Shown: positions 1-8,373 of the stretch, one piece after another | Layout: every line of letters begins with the position of its first letter | Position numbering within the stretch: position 1 is the stretch's first letter | Assembly (NCBI RefSeq): GCF_001039045.1 | Contig: NZ_LFEE01000019.1 | Span: 1-58,935, forward strand | Length of the DNA: 58,935 nt | From: Lactiplantibacillus herbarum | GTDB lineage: Bacteria > Bacillota > Bacilli > Lactobacillales > Lactobacillaceae | Direction of reading: 5' to 3' | Position numbers and translations under genes: made by a program | Notes under the pieces: generated by a model | Database searches by the model: none | What the model was told of the DNA's origin: nothing | What the model saw: the letters and a program-made list of their open reading frames with translations, nothing else

Positions 1-30
1 GGCAAGGCGGTGATGGAGTGGGACGTTTAA
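1..30 (+). CDS. tarJ: C-terminal end of a probable ribitol-5-phosphate dehydrogenase (TarJ), 5' end outside window
   Basis: The first frame is open from base 1 and ends in TAA at 28-30, giving GKAVMEWDV. That tail is compatible with the C-terminus of TarJ-type alcohol dehydrogenases, and the next two genes are teichoic-acid transferases, as in tarIJKL clusters. Its end overlaps the GTG start of the next gene by 13 bp, which suggests translational coupling. Only nine residues are visible, so the name is an inference from context. Confidence 0.4.
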   Translation, partial: GKAVMEWDV

Positions 31-1124
31 AGACTTTAAAGCTAACGCTTTTACGCGCTAGCTTTAATCTTTTTTATCAGGCTTTTTATCATCTCGGTGG
101 CCCAAAGAAAGGGCACGTCACGTTTGCAACAATGCGCAGTGACCTTCTTAATGATAATTTAAAAGCGTTACACACGGAGTTTGTAGACGATGGTCAGACT
201 GATATTGAAGTCTTTTGCTATCATTATGATCGGACATTTAAAAGTAAGTTAGGTTTTCTCTGGGCGTCAATCAAAGCGCTGCGATTGCTTGCACATTCTG
301 AACTCTTTATTATTGACGACTACTTTTTCCCGTTATATGCAATTAGTAAGCATGCAGATAATCAAGTTGTTCAGCTTTGGCACGCCATTGGTTCGTTAAA
401 AAAGTTTGGTTTAAGCTTACCAACTGCAGAACAGAGTGTCCTAAAACCACATACTAATTATGACTGGGTCTTCATTAACTCCGAAGTTGATAAGCCCGCT
501 TATGTCGATGCATTTGACATTCAACCTGATCACGTCTTGGCCACGGGTGAACCGATGATGGATCAGCTCATGCGCCAAGAGCCATTACAGCATCCAGGTA
601 ACAAACGGATCTTGTATTCACCAACATACCGCGCAGGTGTACACGGTGAAGCTCAAGTGTTAGGCTATGTTCAGGAACTAGTTACGGCAAGTCAGCAGTT
701 AGATGCTGATTGGGAACTCTATATTTCTTTACACCCATATTTAAAGTTACCAACGCTGACGCTACCGAAAAATGTGCATATTTTTCAAGATGCGGCTAAA
801 GTTAAAACGTTGATGCCGACAATTGACCTCTTTATTACGGACTATTCGTCGTTATCATTGAATTTTAGTTACTTTGAACGGCCAATCTTGCTCTATACGC
901 CTGACTATCAAGATTATATTAAAACGTGCGGTTTTTACGTTGATTATTATCAGTACCTGGGTGCACCTCATTTTCAAAGTGCCTCAGAAGTGGTTACTTT
1001 TATCAATCAACAACTACCAACGCTGGATTTAACCTATGTTCAGTCATTGAAGCGTAAGACTTTTCCACATCAGGACGGAAATAACTCGCAACGAGTATTT
1101 CAGTTCTTAATAAAACAACTTTAG
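18..1124 (+). CDS. tarK: CDP-glycerol/CDP-ribitol glycerophosphotransferase family protein (TarK-like)
   Basis: This 368-residue protein belongs to the CDP-glycerol:poly(glycerophosphate) glycerophosphotransferase family, which primes or extends wall teichoic acid on the cytoplasmic face of the membrane. The family signatures are visible: LWHA at residues 120-123, a YSPTYR block near 200 and ITDYSS at 273-278, followed by an aromatic segment typical of the nucleotide-binding lobe. The length fits the short primase/TarK type without an extra N-terminal domain. The GTG start at 18 has a Shine-Dalgarno-like AAGGCGG about seven bases upstream, inside the end of the preceding gene. The frame is also open to the window edge, so a longer N-terminus cannot be excluded. 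It lies 25 bp before a second, longer family member. Whether glycerol or ribitol phosphate is transferred cannot be told from sequence alone. Confidence 0.8.
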   Translation: MGRLKTLKLTLLRASFNLFYQAFYHLGGPKKGHVTFATMRSDLLNDNLKALHTEFVDDGQTDIEVFCYHYDRTFKSKLGFLWASIKALRLLAHSELFIIDDYFFPLYAISKHADNQVVQLWHAIGSLKKFGLSLPTAEQSVLKPHTNYDWVFINSEVDKPAYVDAFDIQPDHVLATGEPMMDQLMRQEPLQHPGNKRILYSPTYRAGVHGEAQVLGYVQELVTASQQLDADWELYISLHPYLKLPTLTLPKNVHIFQDAAKVKTLMPTIDLFITDYSSLSLNFSYFERPILLYTPDYQDYIKTCGFYVDYYQYLGAPHFQSASEVVTFINQQLPTLDLTYVQSLKRKTFPHQDGNNSQRVFQFLIKQL

Positions 1125-1149
1125 TTATTAGCAGGGAGCGCATACAGTT

Positions 1150-3042
1150 ATGTTACAACGATTAAAACGCGTTGCACGCCGGATTGTTTATGGCCGCCGT
1201 GTCACGACTAACGCTGATCAGCAAGATTTAATTACCGATAGTTCAAACGGTGCACTTGATTTTTTAAATTCACCACGAATCGATCATGATGCTGAGTCAT
1301 TAATTAAACGGCAAGTCACTAAGTTAGATTTCAACAGTTCTTACTTAGTTATCGAAGGGGCCGCTTGGTTTGAAAAGTATCCAGAAAAGGATGCTGAACG
1401 AATTGTTAAGAGTCTTATTCTAATTAGTGACATCGGTCCTGAAATTGAAATTCCACTGGTTAACAAAAAATTCAACAATCAAAAGTTCCCAGCTGCTGGC
1501 TACAAAGGCGAGGTTAATTTTTCGACAATCAGTGAAGGCAAACCACTCTTACCAGGAACCTATGAAATTCAATTGCAGGTCAAACAATATCTTGATAAAG
1601 GCTGGTTGATTCGACGTACAACTATTGGTCAAATCGTTGGCGCCGATCAAAACCTTAATTATACGACCAAGATGACCAGCTATTCCGCTAAGAGCAATAA
1701 GACTTACAGCTTAATTTTCCGCTATAGTCTAGCTTCTCAAGCGCTTAACGTGACGTCATACAAGTTAAGTGATGTCGATCCGTTAGAAAACGAATTTACA
1801 GACAACACTGGTCTTGATAGCGCCATGATGCGGGCCTTAAAGCGTCGGGTATTGAAGTTTTGGTATCGCTGGTATAGTTTACAACCAGTTCACAAGAAAC
1901 AGATTTCATTCGTTTCAGACAGTCGGGTAACGATTTCTGGTAACTTTGAATTCATTTATCAGGAATTAAAACGTCGCGATACTGATTTTAAGATTTCATT
2001 CTATCTAAAACCAAGTATTAAGACTAAGAAGTCCTGGAAAGAAGTTCGGACACTGGCAAAAGCGATCGCAACCAGTCGCTACGTCATTATAGATGATTTT
2101 TATCCGTTAGTTTATCCGTTGCACATTCGCGAAAATTCAGACCTAATTCAGGTTTGGCATGCAGTCGGAGCCTTTAAAACATTCGGTTACAGTCGCTTAG
2201 GTATGCCAGGTGGTCCTAAGATTCAATCCTTAAACCACCGAAACTATACTAAAGCTCTGGTTTCCTCGCATAATATCGCAGATAAGTACGCGGAAGGGTT
2301 CGGAATTGCTACTGATAAAGTTATCCCGCTCGGAATTCCACGTACCGATGTTTTCTTCGATGAACCTAAGAAACAGGCCATTCGGGAACGACTTGCAAAC
2401 GACTTACCTTTTATTAAAGACAAAAAGGTCATCTTATTTGCACCGACATTCCGTGGTAATGGTCAACAATCGGCATACTATCCATTCGAAATGCTCAACT
2501 TCAAGGAAATCTACGAAGCCTTGCATGACGATTATGTCTTCCTATTGAAGATTCATCCATTCGTTCAAAACAAGCCAACGTTGCCGTATGAATATTCTGA
2601 CTTCTATTATGATGTTTCAGATTATCGAGAAATCAACGATTTATTGTTAGTTTCCGATCAATTGATTACGGACTACTCATCAGTTTGTTTTGAATACGCA
2701 TTGCTCAACCGGCCGATGATCTTCTTTGCACCAGATTTAGCTGACTATATGGAGTCACGTAGTTTTTACTTTGATTACTTTGACTTTATTCCAGGAAGTT
2801 TGGCCGAGAATACCAATGACCTCATTAAACAATTGCAACATCCACAAGTTAGTCAGGCTAAGTTAGATGGCTTTGTGAACTTCTTCTTCGATGATCTTGA
2901 TGGCCAGTCAACCGCACGTTTCGTTGATGCCCTTGAAAATGAATTTGAAGATCCAAATGCTGATAATCTTGTCACTGATGACGGACTTGAATTGAGTGAA
3001 GACGGTAAGGTTATCCCTGATTGGGGTAAGAAAAACCAGTAA
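1150..3042 (+). CDS. tarL: Teichoic acid poly(glycerol/ribitol phosphate) polymerase (TarL/TagF-like)
   Basis: This 630-residue protein has about 250 N-terminal residues of mixed character followed by a CDP-glycerol glycerophosphotransferase domain. Landmarks in the catalytic half are VWHAVGAFKTF near residue 335, an APTFRGNG block near 435 and ITDYSS near 505. Enzymes of this size polymerise the teichoic acid main chain from CDP-glycerol or CDP-ribitol. The ATG at 1150 follows GGGAG at a rather long distance. The gene is co-directional with the shorter family member 25 bp upstream and ends in a strong terminator, so it closes the tar operon. The C-terminal 30 residues are acidic, which is unusual next to the basic N-terminus. 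TarL is preferred over TagF because of the tandem transferases after a probable tarJ end. Confidence 0.8.
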   Translation: MLQRLKRVARRIVYGRRVTTNADQQDLITDSSNGALDFLNSPRIDHDAESLIKRQVTKLDFNSSYLVIEGAAWFEKYPEKDAERIVKSLILISDIGPEIEIPLVNKKFNNQKFPAAGYKGEVNFSTISEGKPLLPGTYEIQLQVKQYLDKGWLIRRTTIGQIVGADQNLNYTTKMTSYSAKSNKTYSLIFRYSLASQALNVTSYKLSDVDPLENEFTDNTGLDSAMMRALKRRVLKFWYRWYSLQPVHKKQISFVSDSRVTISGNFEFIYQELKRRDTDFKISFYLKPSIKTKKSWKEVRTLAKAIATSRYVIIDDFYPLVYPLHIRENSDLIQVWHAVGAFKTFGYSRLGMPGGPKIQSLNHRNYTKALVSSHNIADKYAEGFGIATDKVIPLGIPRTDVFFDEPKKQAIRERLANDLPFIKDKKVILFAPTFRGNGQQSAYYPFEMLNFKEIYEALHDDYVFLLKIHPFVQNKPTLPYEYSDFYYDVSDYREINDLLLVSDQLITDYSSVCFEYALLNRPMIFFAPDLADYMESRSFYFDYFDFIPGSLAENTNDLIKQLQHPQVSQAKLDGFVNFFFDDLDGQSTARFVDALENEFEDPNADNLVTDDGLELSEDGKVIPDWGKKNQ

Positions 3043-3063
3043 CACTTAATTGTTATTTCAATA

Positions 3064-3112
3064 AAAGGGTAGTAACACCGCTATTAAGTTAGCGCTGTTA
3101 CTGCCCTTTTTA
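3064..3112 (+). terminator. Rho-independent terminator of the tar operon
   Basis: AAAGGGTAGTAACA pairs with TGTTACTGCCCTTT through an interrupted stem that also includes CGCT/AGCG, followed by a T run. It sits 22 bp after the tarL stop. Confidence 0.85.
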
Positions 3113-3145
3113 CTATTAATGATTACTTGCAGCTACCACTTAACG

Positions 3146-3558
3146 CTAGTGTTGCCGAGCACTTGCTAAGCTGCTAATTAATATTTGACCAATCCAGACT
3201 AGTGTCCACAAAAGCATGCCCCAACTAAGCCAGTCCGCATCAATAAACAGACCGCTCAGTACTAACCAATTGAGACCAAAAAGCCACCAGAACCAGCAAA
3301 CTTTGAGTGAGACACGCCATGAATAGGACATTGGAATCATATCAATAAATCTTAATGATTGCGTGAGCAGCAGAATAATGGGAACTAATAGGCTTTCTAT
3401 AAGGGCCACTTCTAAATTGTGGGCCGAGAACTCATTCCAAGCTGTGATTTGAAAGCCATAGTGGATGGAACCGGTGATAGTAAATGATACCGAAAGATCC
3501 AAACAAACATCGGTTGAGCAAGGAGCATCCCACTTAATAACCACGTTACTTTTTTCAT
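3146..3558 (-). pseudogene. Small DUF1648-like membrane protein interrupted by a single-base frameshift
   Basis: Two minus-strand frames look like halves of one protein. An ATG at 3558 opens MKKVTWLLSGMLLAQPMFVW, a good N-terminal membrane segment, but this frame stops after about 48 codons. The downstream frame continues with GSIHYGFQITAWNEFSAH and three hydrophobic segments to the stop at 3146. One extra C in the CC at about 3471-3472 would join them as RYHLLSPGSIHYG. The joined product would be 137 residues with about four membrane segments, and the SIHYG-type motif resembles the DUF1648 family. A GTG at 3544 in the downstream frame gives 132 residues, but its N-terminus looks like out-of-frame sequence. 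Function is unknown. The break may be a real mutation or a sequencing indel; three other genes in the window show the same kind of break. Confidence 0.6.
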
Positions 3559-3641
3559 TGAATAACTTTCTTACTGTTAGGTTAGTAATAGTCTACTAGC
3601 TAAAATACTTACCAACTATCAAGTTTAGGTAAATTTGTTGT

Positions 3642-3694
3642 AAAAAAGAGGGGTACACCATCGTATTACAATCACGACAGGGTACCCCTTAAAA
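3642..3694 (-). terminator. Terminator downstream of the GtrA-family gene
   Basis: On the minus strand, AAGGGGTAC pairs with GTACCCCT across a 20-25 base loop, followed by TTTTTTAC. It lies just after the GtrA-family stop codon. Confidence 0.7.
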
Positions 3695-3717
3695 TATATT
3701 TTGCGATTAAGCTTCAA

Positions 3718-4140
3718 TTACTTAGTTGTACGATCCTTAAAAATGAAGAGTTTACTGAAAAACCAGTTTAGAACAACCACGACAACTTGATCAATAATCT
3801 TCACTAATAATCCGTTGCCATGTAAAACTGAGGTTCCGATAAGCATAATGGCTTCATCAATAACATAGCTCAAGATCCGGAATCCAAAGAATGAGGTCGC
3901 TTCACGAATAATTGCGCCAGCAGTTGGTGTCTTAGAATCAAAGACCCACAGCTTGTTTGTTACATAGGCAAAGAGCACTGATAGGAACCATGCAACCGTA
4001 TTAGCTGACCAAACAGGCCAAGACAGTTCTGAGTTAAATAACCAAAAGACAACAATGTTGACTAGCGTTGTTAAACCACCAAAAATCAAGTAGGAAAGGA
4101 TGCTTTGGTAGCGCACCCAAAGCGTTTTGATTGTTTTCAT
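3718..4140 (-). CDS. GtrA family membrane protein (probable lipid-linked sugar flippase)
   Basis: This 140-residue protein has four predicted membrane segments, at about 14-35, 41-63, 80-100 and 112-130. It carries the GtrA/GtcA features FGGLTTLVN near the N-terminus and YVTNKLWVF between helices two and three. Family members are thought to flip or help translocate polyprenyl-phosphate-linked sugars for glycosylation of teichoic acids or O-antigen. It is transcribed away from a polyprenyl-phosphate glycosyltransferase and a large GT-C-like transferase, which would complete a three-component glycosylation system. The start is an ATG with a weakly defined AAGGAAG ribosome-binding site. The neighbouring tar genes suggest that wall or lipoteichoic acid is the decorated polymer; this is inference. 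Confidence 0.88.
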   Translation of the reverse strand: MKTIKTLWVRYQSILSYLIFGGLTTLVNIVVFWLFNSELSWPVWSANTVAWFLSVLFAYVTNKLWVFDSKTPTAGAIIREATSFFGFRILSYVIDEAIMLIGTSVLHGNGLLVKIIDQVVVVVLNWFFSKLFIFKDRTTK

Positions 4141-4319
4141 GCGTAAACTTCCTTTTTGTTATAATTTATTCAATTCTATTATCCTAGCATAAAACTAGTG
4201 TGTTAGGGGGATTTGTTGCGACTATTTAACTTGTTTTAGAAGTTTACACAATTATTTTTAGGATGTTCAATTGCTATTATGGTAGCGCTAAGTTAGCAAT
4301 TCAAGTTACCTTAATACGG

Positions 4320-4348
4320 TTTCCTAGAAATGATTTCTACAGTATAAT
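4320..4348 (+). promoter_or_regulatory. Candidate promoter with an operator-like palindrome in the spacer, upstream of the glycosyltransferase genes
   Basis: A TATAAT at 4343-4348 is preceded, 17 bases upstream, by a weak -35 TTTCCT. The spacer holds TAGAAAT-G-ATTTCTA (4325-4339), a perfect 7-bp inverted repeat around one central base, well placed for a repressor. The assignment rests on sequence pattern only. Confidence 0.5.
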
Positions 4349-4419
4349 AGTTTATGGATTGGATTTTACTGAAAACAGACCAAATAATTAATTAACTTTC
4401 AGAAAAAGAGGATTTTGGA

Positions 4420-4485
4420 ATGATCCTGATATACAAAGCACTGTACTCAAATACTGGTATATCGCATATTTATTGGGGTATGTAA
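4420..4485 (+). CDS. Possible 21-residue leader ORF before the glycosyltransferase operon
   Basis: An ATG at 4420 preceded by AAAGAGGA, about seven bases upstream, opens a 21-codon frame (MILIYKALYSNTGISHIYWG then M) that ends at TAA 4483-4485, 39 bp before the next gene. The ribosome-binding site is good for so short a frame and it lies downstream of the TATAAT at 4343. It could be a leader peptide or chance. No hairpin typical of attenuation was recognised. Confidence 0.3.
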   Translation: MILIYKALYSNTGISHIYWGM

Positions 4486-4524
4486 AATATTCATGTGTTA
4501 GCTGTTAAAGGGGAATTTAATAAA

Positions 4525-5520
4525 ATGGAACAACCAAAACTGGCAATTGTCGTACCATGTTATAACGAAGAGGCTGTCTTACCAGCATCTGCTAAGGTTT
4601 TACGGAATATCTTACAAGAAATGATTGATAAGGGACAAGTACACGCTACCAGCAAGATTCTATTTGTGAATGATGGTAGCCGCGATAATACTTGGAAATT
4701 AATTCAACAACTAGAAAAACAAGACTCATTATTGACTGGATTAAAATTTAGCCGTAACTTTGGTCATCAGAATGCCTTAATGGCTGGAATGGAAATTGCA
4801 GGTAAATACGCTGATTGTGTTATTACCATTGATGCTGATTTACAAGATGATGAAAACTTAATTCCTACAATGATTACAAGTTATCAAGCAGGAAATGAGA
4901 TCGTTCTAGGTGTTCGTAATGATCGATCAAGTGATTCTAAATTTAAACGTTGGACAGCCGAGACTTTCTACAGTTTGATGGGGAAGGTGGGGGTTCAATT
5001 AGTCCCAGACCACGCTGATTTTCGATTGTTAGGGAAACGTGCTATTGCTGTTTTAATGGAATATCAGGAAACAAACCTGTTCTTACGTGGAATCGTTCCC
5101 CAGTTAGGTTTTAGTACCGATAAACTTTATTATCAACGCAAACCACGGCTGGCTGGTGAAACAAAGTATCCTTTGAAAAAAATGCTATCATTTGCCTTTA
5201 ATGGCATTACATCATTTTCAGTTGCACCTATTAAAGCAATTATGTCCCTAGGATTACTAGTTATCGGAATTAGTTTAATTATGATGGTTTATACATTCAT
5301 TCGTTTCTTTACTGGTAACGTTATTAACGGTTGGTCATCCTTAATGATTAGCTTATGGTTTCTGGGTGGTGTTCAGTTAATTGGGATTAGTATTATTGGT
5401 GAATACATCGGCAATATTTACGATGAAGTCAAGCACCGACCACGTTATATCATTGAAACTGATAATTATAGCCGCACGCAGCAAAGTGATCCTGAACATA
5501 CGGCAACGGAGGCAAAATGA
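4525..5520 (+). CDS. Polyprenyl-phosphate glycosyltransferase, GT2 family (GtrB/CsbB-like)
   Basis: This GT2 enzyme of about 331 residues begins LAIVVPCYNEE and carries DADLQDD near residue 102, the metal/nucleotide-sugar binding motif. It ends with two membrane helices (about 238-262 and 270-295) and the IIGEYIGNIYDEVKHRPRYI tail typical of GtrB/CsbB/YkcC enzymes. These transfer a sugar from UDP-sugar to undecaprenyl phosphate on the inner leaflet. The ATG at 4525 is preferred because AAAGGGGAA lies about nine bases upstream; an in-frame GTG at 4495 would place that site inside the gene. The stop overlaps the next ATG (ATGA), indicating translational coupling with the large membrane transferase that would use the lipid-linked sugar outside the cell. 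The divergent GtrA-like gene supplies the flippase. Confidence 0.92.
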   Translation: MEQPKLAIVVPCYNEEAVLPASAKVLRNILQEMIDKGQVHATSKILFVNDGSRDNTWKLIQQLEKQDSLLTGLKFSRNFGHQNALMAGMEIAGKYADCVITIDADLQDDENLIPTMITSYQAGNEIVLGVRNDRSSDSKFKRWTAETFYSLMGKVGVQLVPDHADFRLLGKRAIAVLMEYQETNLFLRGIVPQLGFSTDKLYYQRKPRLAGETKYPLKKMLSFAFNGITSFSVAPIKAIMSLGLLVIGISLIMMVYTFIRFFTGNVINGWSSLMISLWFLGGVQLIGISIIGEYIGNIYDEVKHRPRYIIETDNYSRTQQSDPEHTATEAK

Positions 5521-7655
5521 CAAAAAAAATATTAATTGGCTTTAATTGGCTCGCTGCTGGTTTATTGAGTTGGGTATTACTACTTGCCGCATTCATGCCA
5601 GCAAATTTTATCAATAAGCAAGACTGGGTTCAACCAGTTGTACTCGTCACATTGACACTTGGCCTATTACTCATAATTAACGGTATTCGTAACATTGTTA
5701 GTCACTTGAAAGTTCGGACGTATCATTGGTTGCTCTGGGGGATCGTGGCATTAATTATCATTATCCAAATATGGGTCGCTTTAAATTTTATTGATGCAGC
5801 ACGTGGTGATGTGTATTTTGTCCGTAATCAAGCCATTTCATTAGCACAAGATAATCACGTATGGGCAGACTATTTCAAGGCTTATCCAAACAACGTTAAT
5901 TCAGCGTTGTTTGAAGCTATGCTACTCAAAGTATTACTCGGAATGGGGATTAAAACACCTTGGGTCATACTTAACTTGTTTCGTTTTGCCTGGCTTGATA
6001 CAGGTCTACTTTCTGGATTAGTATTATTAAAACATTGGAAGCACTGGAATCCCAGTGGATTATTGTTTGCATTAACTTGGCTATTCAGTTTACCCGTCTA
6101 TGCTTATGGTCTATTTGCCTATAATGATGCTTTAGTTATGCCGCTAGTCTTGAACGTTGCAGCGTTAGGCTGGCTATTTAAGAATAAACATGGGTGGCAA
6201 CGCTGGCTAGCTGCTCTATGTAGTTGGATAATGCTTGGTATGGGTTTCGTAATGAAAAGTAACTTAATCGTACTTTGGATTGCCGTAATCATAGTATGGT
6301 TACTTGCACTGTTCATGAAAAGTGTTCGTTGGCCATTAGCTTTGACTTGGCTAGCAGGGGGACTAATTGTTTTAGGATTAAGTTCAACATTGATGACCAG
6401 TATGGCTAAACAGGCTGAGTACGTGAAGGATTCCAATCTGGCTACACCAGTAACTAGTTGGATTGCAATGAGTCTTAATCCCGAACAACAAGGACAGTAT
6501 TCCGGTAAAGATTTCTATCAAATTAGGGATGCTAAGACTAAAGAAGCAAAGGCCACGCTGGCTAATAACTTGATTCAGGATCGCCTGAAAACAATGAAAA
6601 CAAGCGGTTTATTAGTTCACTTTATGGACAAATTCGGTGTCTTTCTTAGCCATGGTGATTTTGATGCTAACCATCTAATTCCACAATGGATCAGTGCACC
6701 AAGCTGGTATCTTAATCAGCAACGTAGCTATCAATTCTGGGCACTGCTATTAGCCCAATGCTGGTACTTGGCATTATTAGTCGGTAGTATTTGGCAACTC
6801 TTTACACAAAGAGAACATCTCCTAGCTACAACCTTATTAAGCCTAACTTTACTAGGTTTAATGGCTTTTCACGTTTTAATATGGGAAGTAGAACCACGAT
6901 ATGCGCTTCCATTACTCCCAGTATTTATGCTGCTGGGAAGCGCAGGGTGGACAAATCTGCCTGCACTTAAATTCTCCCTCCAGCGCCAACTGCTGATGAG
7001 TTGGCTCATGGTATTAGGGCTGGCCTTCAGTATGATCAGCATCATTCAGACAAGTACTACTAACATCATTGACAAGGCTACCAATATCAGTAGCAGTAGT
7101 ACTAGCAGCACTAGCCCGATTCAATCAAAATCTGTGTTATCACAGGGAAACGGGGGCTACTTCGACGTTACAACGTTACTGATTAAAGGGAAAAGTCAAT
7201 ATCACTTTAGTATTCCGGTAGCCGGATTAAAAACAAATCAATTGGTGTTGTACTCAAACTCAAAAAGTAAAGTCACCATAAGAATTAAAGCACATGGTGA
7301 AATTTTAAAACAAGTAACCAAGCGTGCTGATCTTATTGAATATATTGATTATCCAGCTACACGGGCAAATAGTCTAGATGTAACGATTGTTAATCGCTCC
7401 CGTAATCCAGTCAGTTATGCGAGTGCTGTGTCAAACTATTCTTTAACTACAGGAATGATTACGAACCAGCCTCAGAAAACATTGCAATGGTCAGTTAACC
7501 AAGTTGATCAGTCTAAAGCTGCTGAAACTAAACCGGTCAAAATAACACCTGACATCGTTGTTATTTCAGCATTAACAAGCTACTTGATTCTAATTTTAGG
7601 CAGTATCTGGTTGCAGCCTCGATATTTGGATCATGAACACAGTAATCAGCATTAA
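5517..7655 (+). CDS. Large membrane glycosyltransferase of GT-C type (teichoic acid/cell-envelope glycosylation)
   Basis: This 712-residue protein has roughly ten to twelve membrane helices through residue 500, an extracytoplasmic C-terminal domain and a last helix near 690. An acidic residue in the first long loop (ARGDVYF near 94) and EPRYALPLLP near 457 are hallmarks of PMT/ArnT-like GT-C transferases, which take sugar from a polyprenyl-phosphate donor and attach it to an envelope acceptor. A serine/threonine-rich linker (about 520-540) separates the membrane core from the C-terminal domain. It overlaps the GtrB-like gene by 4 bp. The acceptor is not known; wall or lipoteichoic acid is the likely choice given the adjacent tar genes. 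Sequence conservation in this class is low, so the call rests on topology, the two motifs and context. Confidence 0.8.
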   Translation: MTKKILIGFNWLAAGLLSWVLLLAAFMPANFINKQDWVQPVVLVTLTLGLLLIINGIRNIVSHLKVRTYHWLLWGIVALIIIIQIWVALNFIDAARGDVYFVRNQAISLAQDNHVWADYFKAYPNNVNSALFEAMLLKVLLGMGIKTPWVILNLFRFAWLDTGLLSGLVLLKHWKHWNPSGLLFALTWLFSLPVYAYGLFAYNDALVMPLVLNVAALGWLFKNKHGWQRWLAALCSWIMLGMGFVMKSNLIVLWIAVIIVWLLALFMKSVRWPLALTWLAGGLIVLGLSSTLMTSMAKQAEYVKDSNLATPVTSWIAMSLNPEQQGQYSGKDFYQIRDAKTKEAKATLANNLIQDRLKTMKTSGLLVHFMDKFGVFLSHGDFDANHLIPQWISAPSWYLNQQRSYQFWALLLAQCWYLALLVGSIWQLFTQREHLLATTLLSLTLLGLMAFHVLIWEVEPRYALPLLPVFMLLGSAGWTNLPALKFSLQRQLLMSWLMVLGLAFSMISIIQTSTTNIIDKATNISSSSTSSTSPIQSKSVLSQGNGGYFDVTTLLIKGKSQYHFSIPVAGLKTNQLVLYSNSKSKVTIRIKAHGEILKQVTKRADLIEYIDYPATRANSLDVTIVNRSRNPVSYASAVSNYSLTTGMITNQPQKTLQWSVNQVDQSKAAETKPVKITPDIVVISALTSYLILILGSIWLQPRYLDHEHSNQH

Positions 7656-7669
7656 GAATTGATATGGCT

Positions 7670-7716
7670 TTAGGACTAGACTTACGATTTAATATCGTGA
7701 TTCTAGTCCTTTTAAT
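7670..7716 (+). terminator. Terminator of the gtr-like operon
   Basis: AGGACTAGA pairs with TCTAGTCCT around an inner ACGAT/ATCGT stem, followed by TTTTAATTT, 15 bp after the stop codon. Confidence 0.85.
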
Positions 7717-7720
7717 TTAG

Positions 7721-8373
7721 TTAAAATAATCCGTTATTAGTATAAGTGGTAGCAATAAAATATCCAGTTTTAATTGTTTTACAGTTAAATTCAGCACAAA
7801 AGTAACAATTAACGTATCTCAATAGGAACAGACTGGTTTTGATATAATATTCTCGGGAGGGGTAATTTTTACATATTCTAGTTTACATAATATATATTAT
7901 ACGAAGTAGAATGTGAGAGAAAAATACTCCCCCACGACCTAATTCAACGTTTCTAACAACTTTTTTACTTCAGCTCTTACGTTTTATATTAGTTTCAGTC
8001 GATCAATATTTTTTTCGTGCCCAACTGATTTCCTTTAGTTAAGTTAATTTCATAATTAATCAGCTGACTAAAATCATTTTTAGTCTAATCTAATTGCAAA
8101 AACCATTTTAGTCCGTAAAATTCAACTTAACTTAAATTATTGTTATTTTACTCATAATTGATCAAATTTCGGCTTGTTTGGCTTAAACTCAAATAACGAT
8201 ATTTTCAGTCACATCAACAACCGTATTTAAAATCATTTAACCATCACTTGATCATCCTATTATTAAACAAGTGCTTAGAATACGTCTCTCAGCATCATGT
8301 CAAAACGCTTGTCTTACAGTTGTTTTTATGTTTTAGTTAAAGTAACAATTTATCGATGAAAGGATGATTGCAC
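7721..8373. other. Gene-free AT-rich stretch with a possible structured transcript
   Basis: About 650 bp hold no convincing open frame. A TATAAT at 7843-7848 is followed at once by a long imperfect hairpin (about 7855-7935) whose arms are GGGGTAATTTTT and AAAAATACTCCCC, with an inner ATTCTA/TAGAAT stem and an ATAATATATATTAT apex. The rest is AT-rich sequence. Near the 3' end (8331-8350) lies TTTAGTTAAAGTAACAA, which contains GTTA-AAG-TAAC and recurs near 18.62 kb. Confidence 0.45.
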
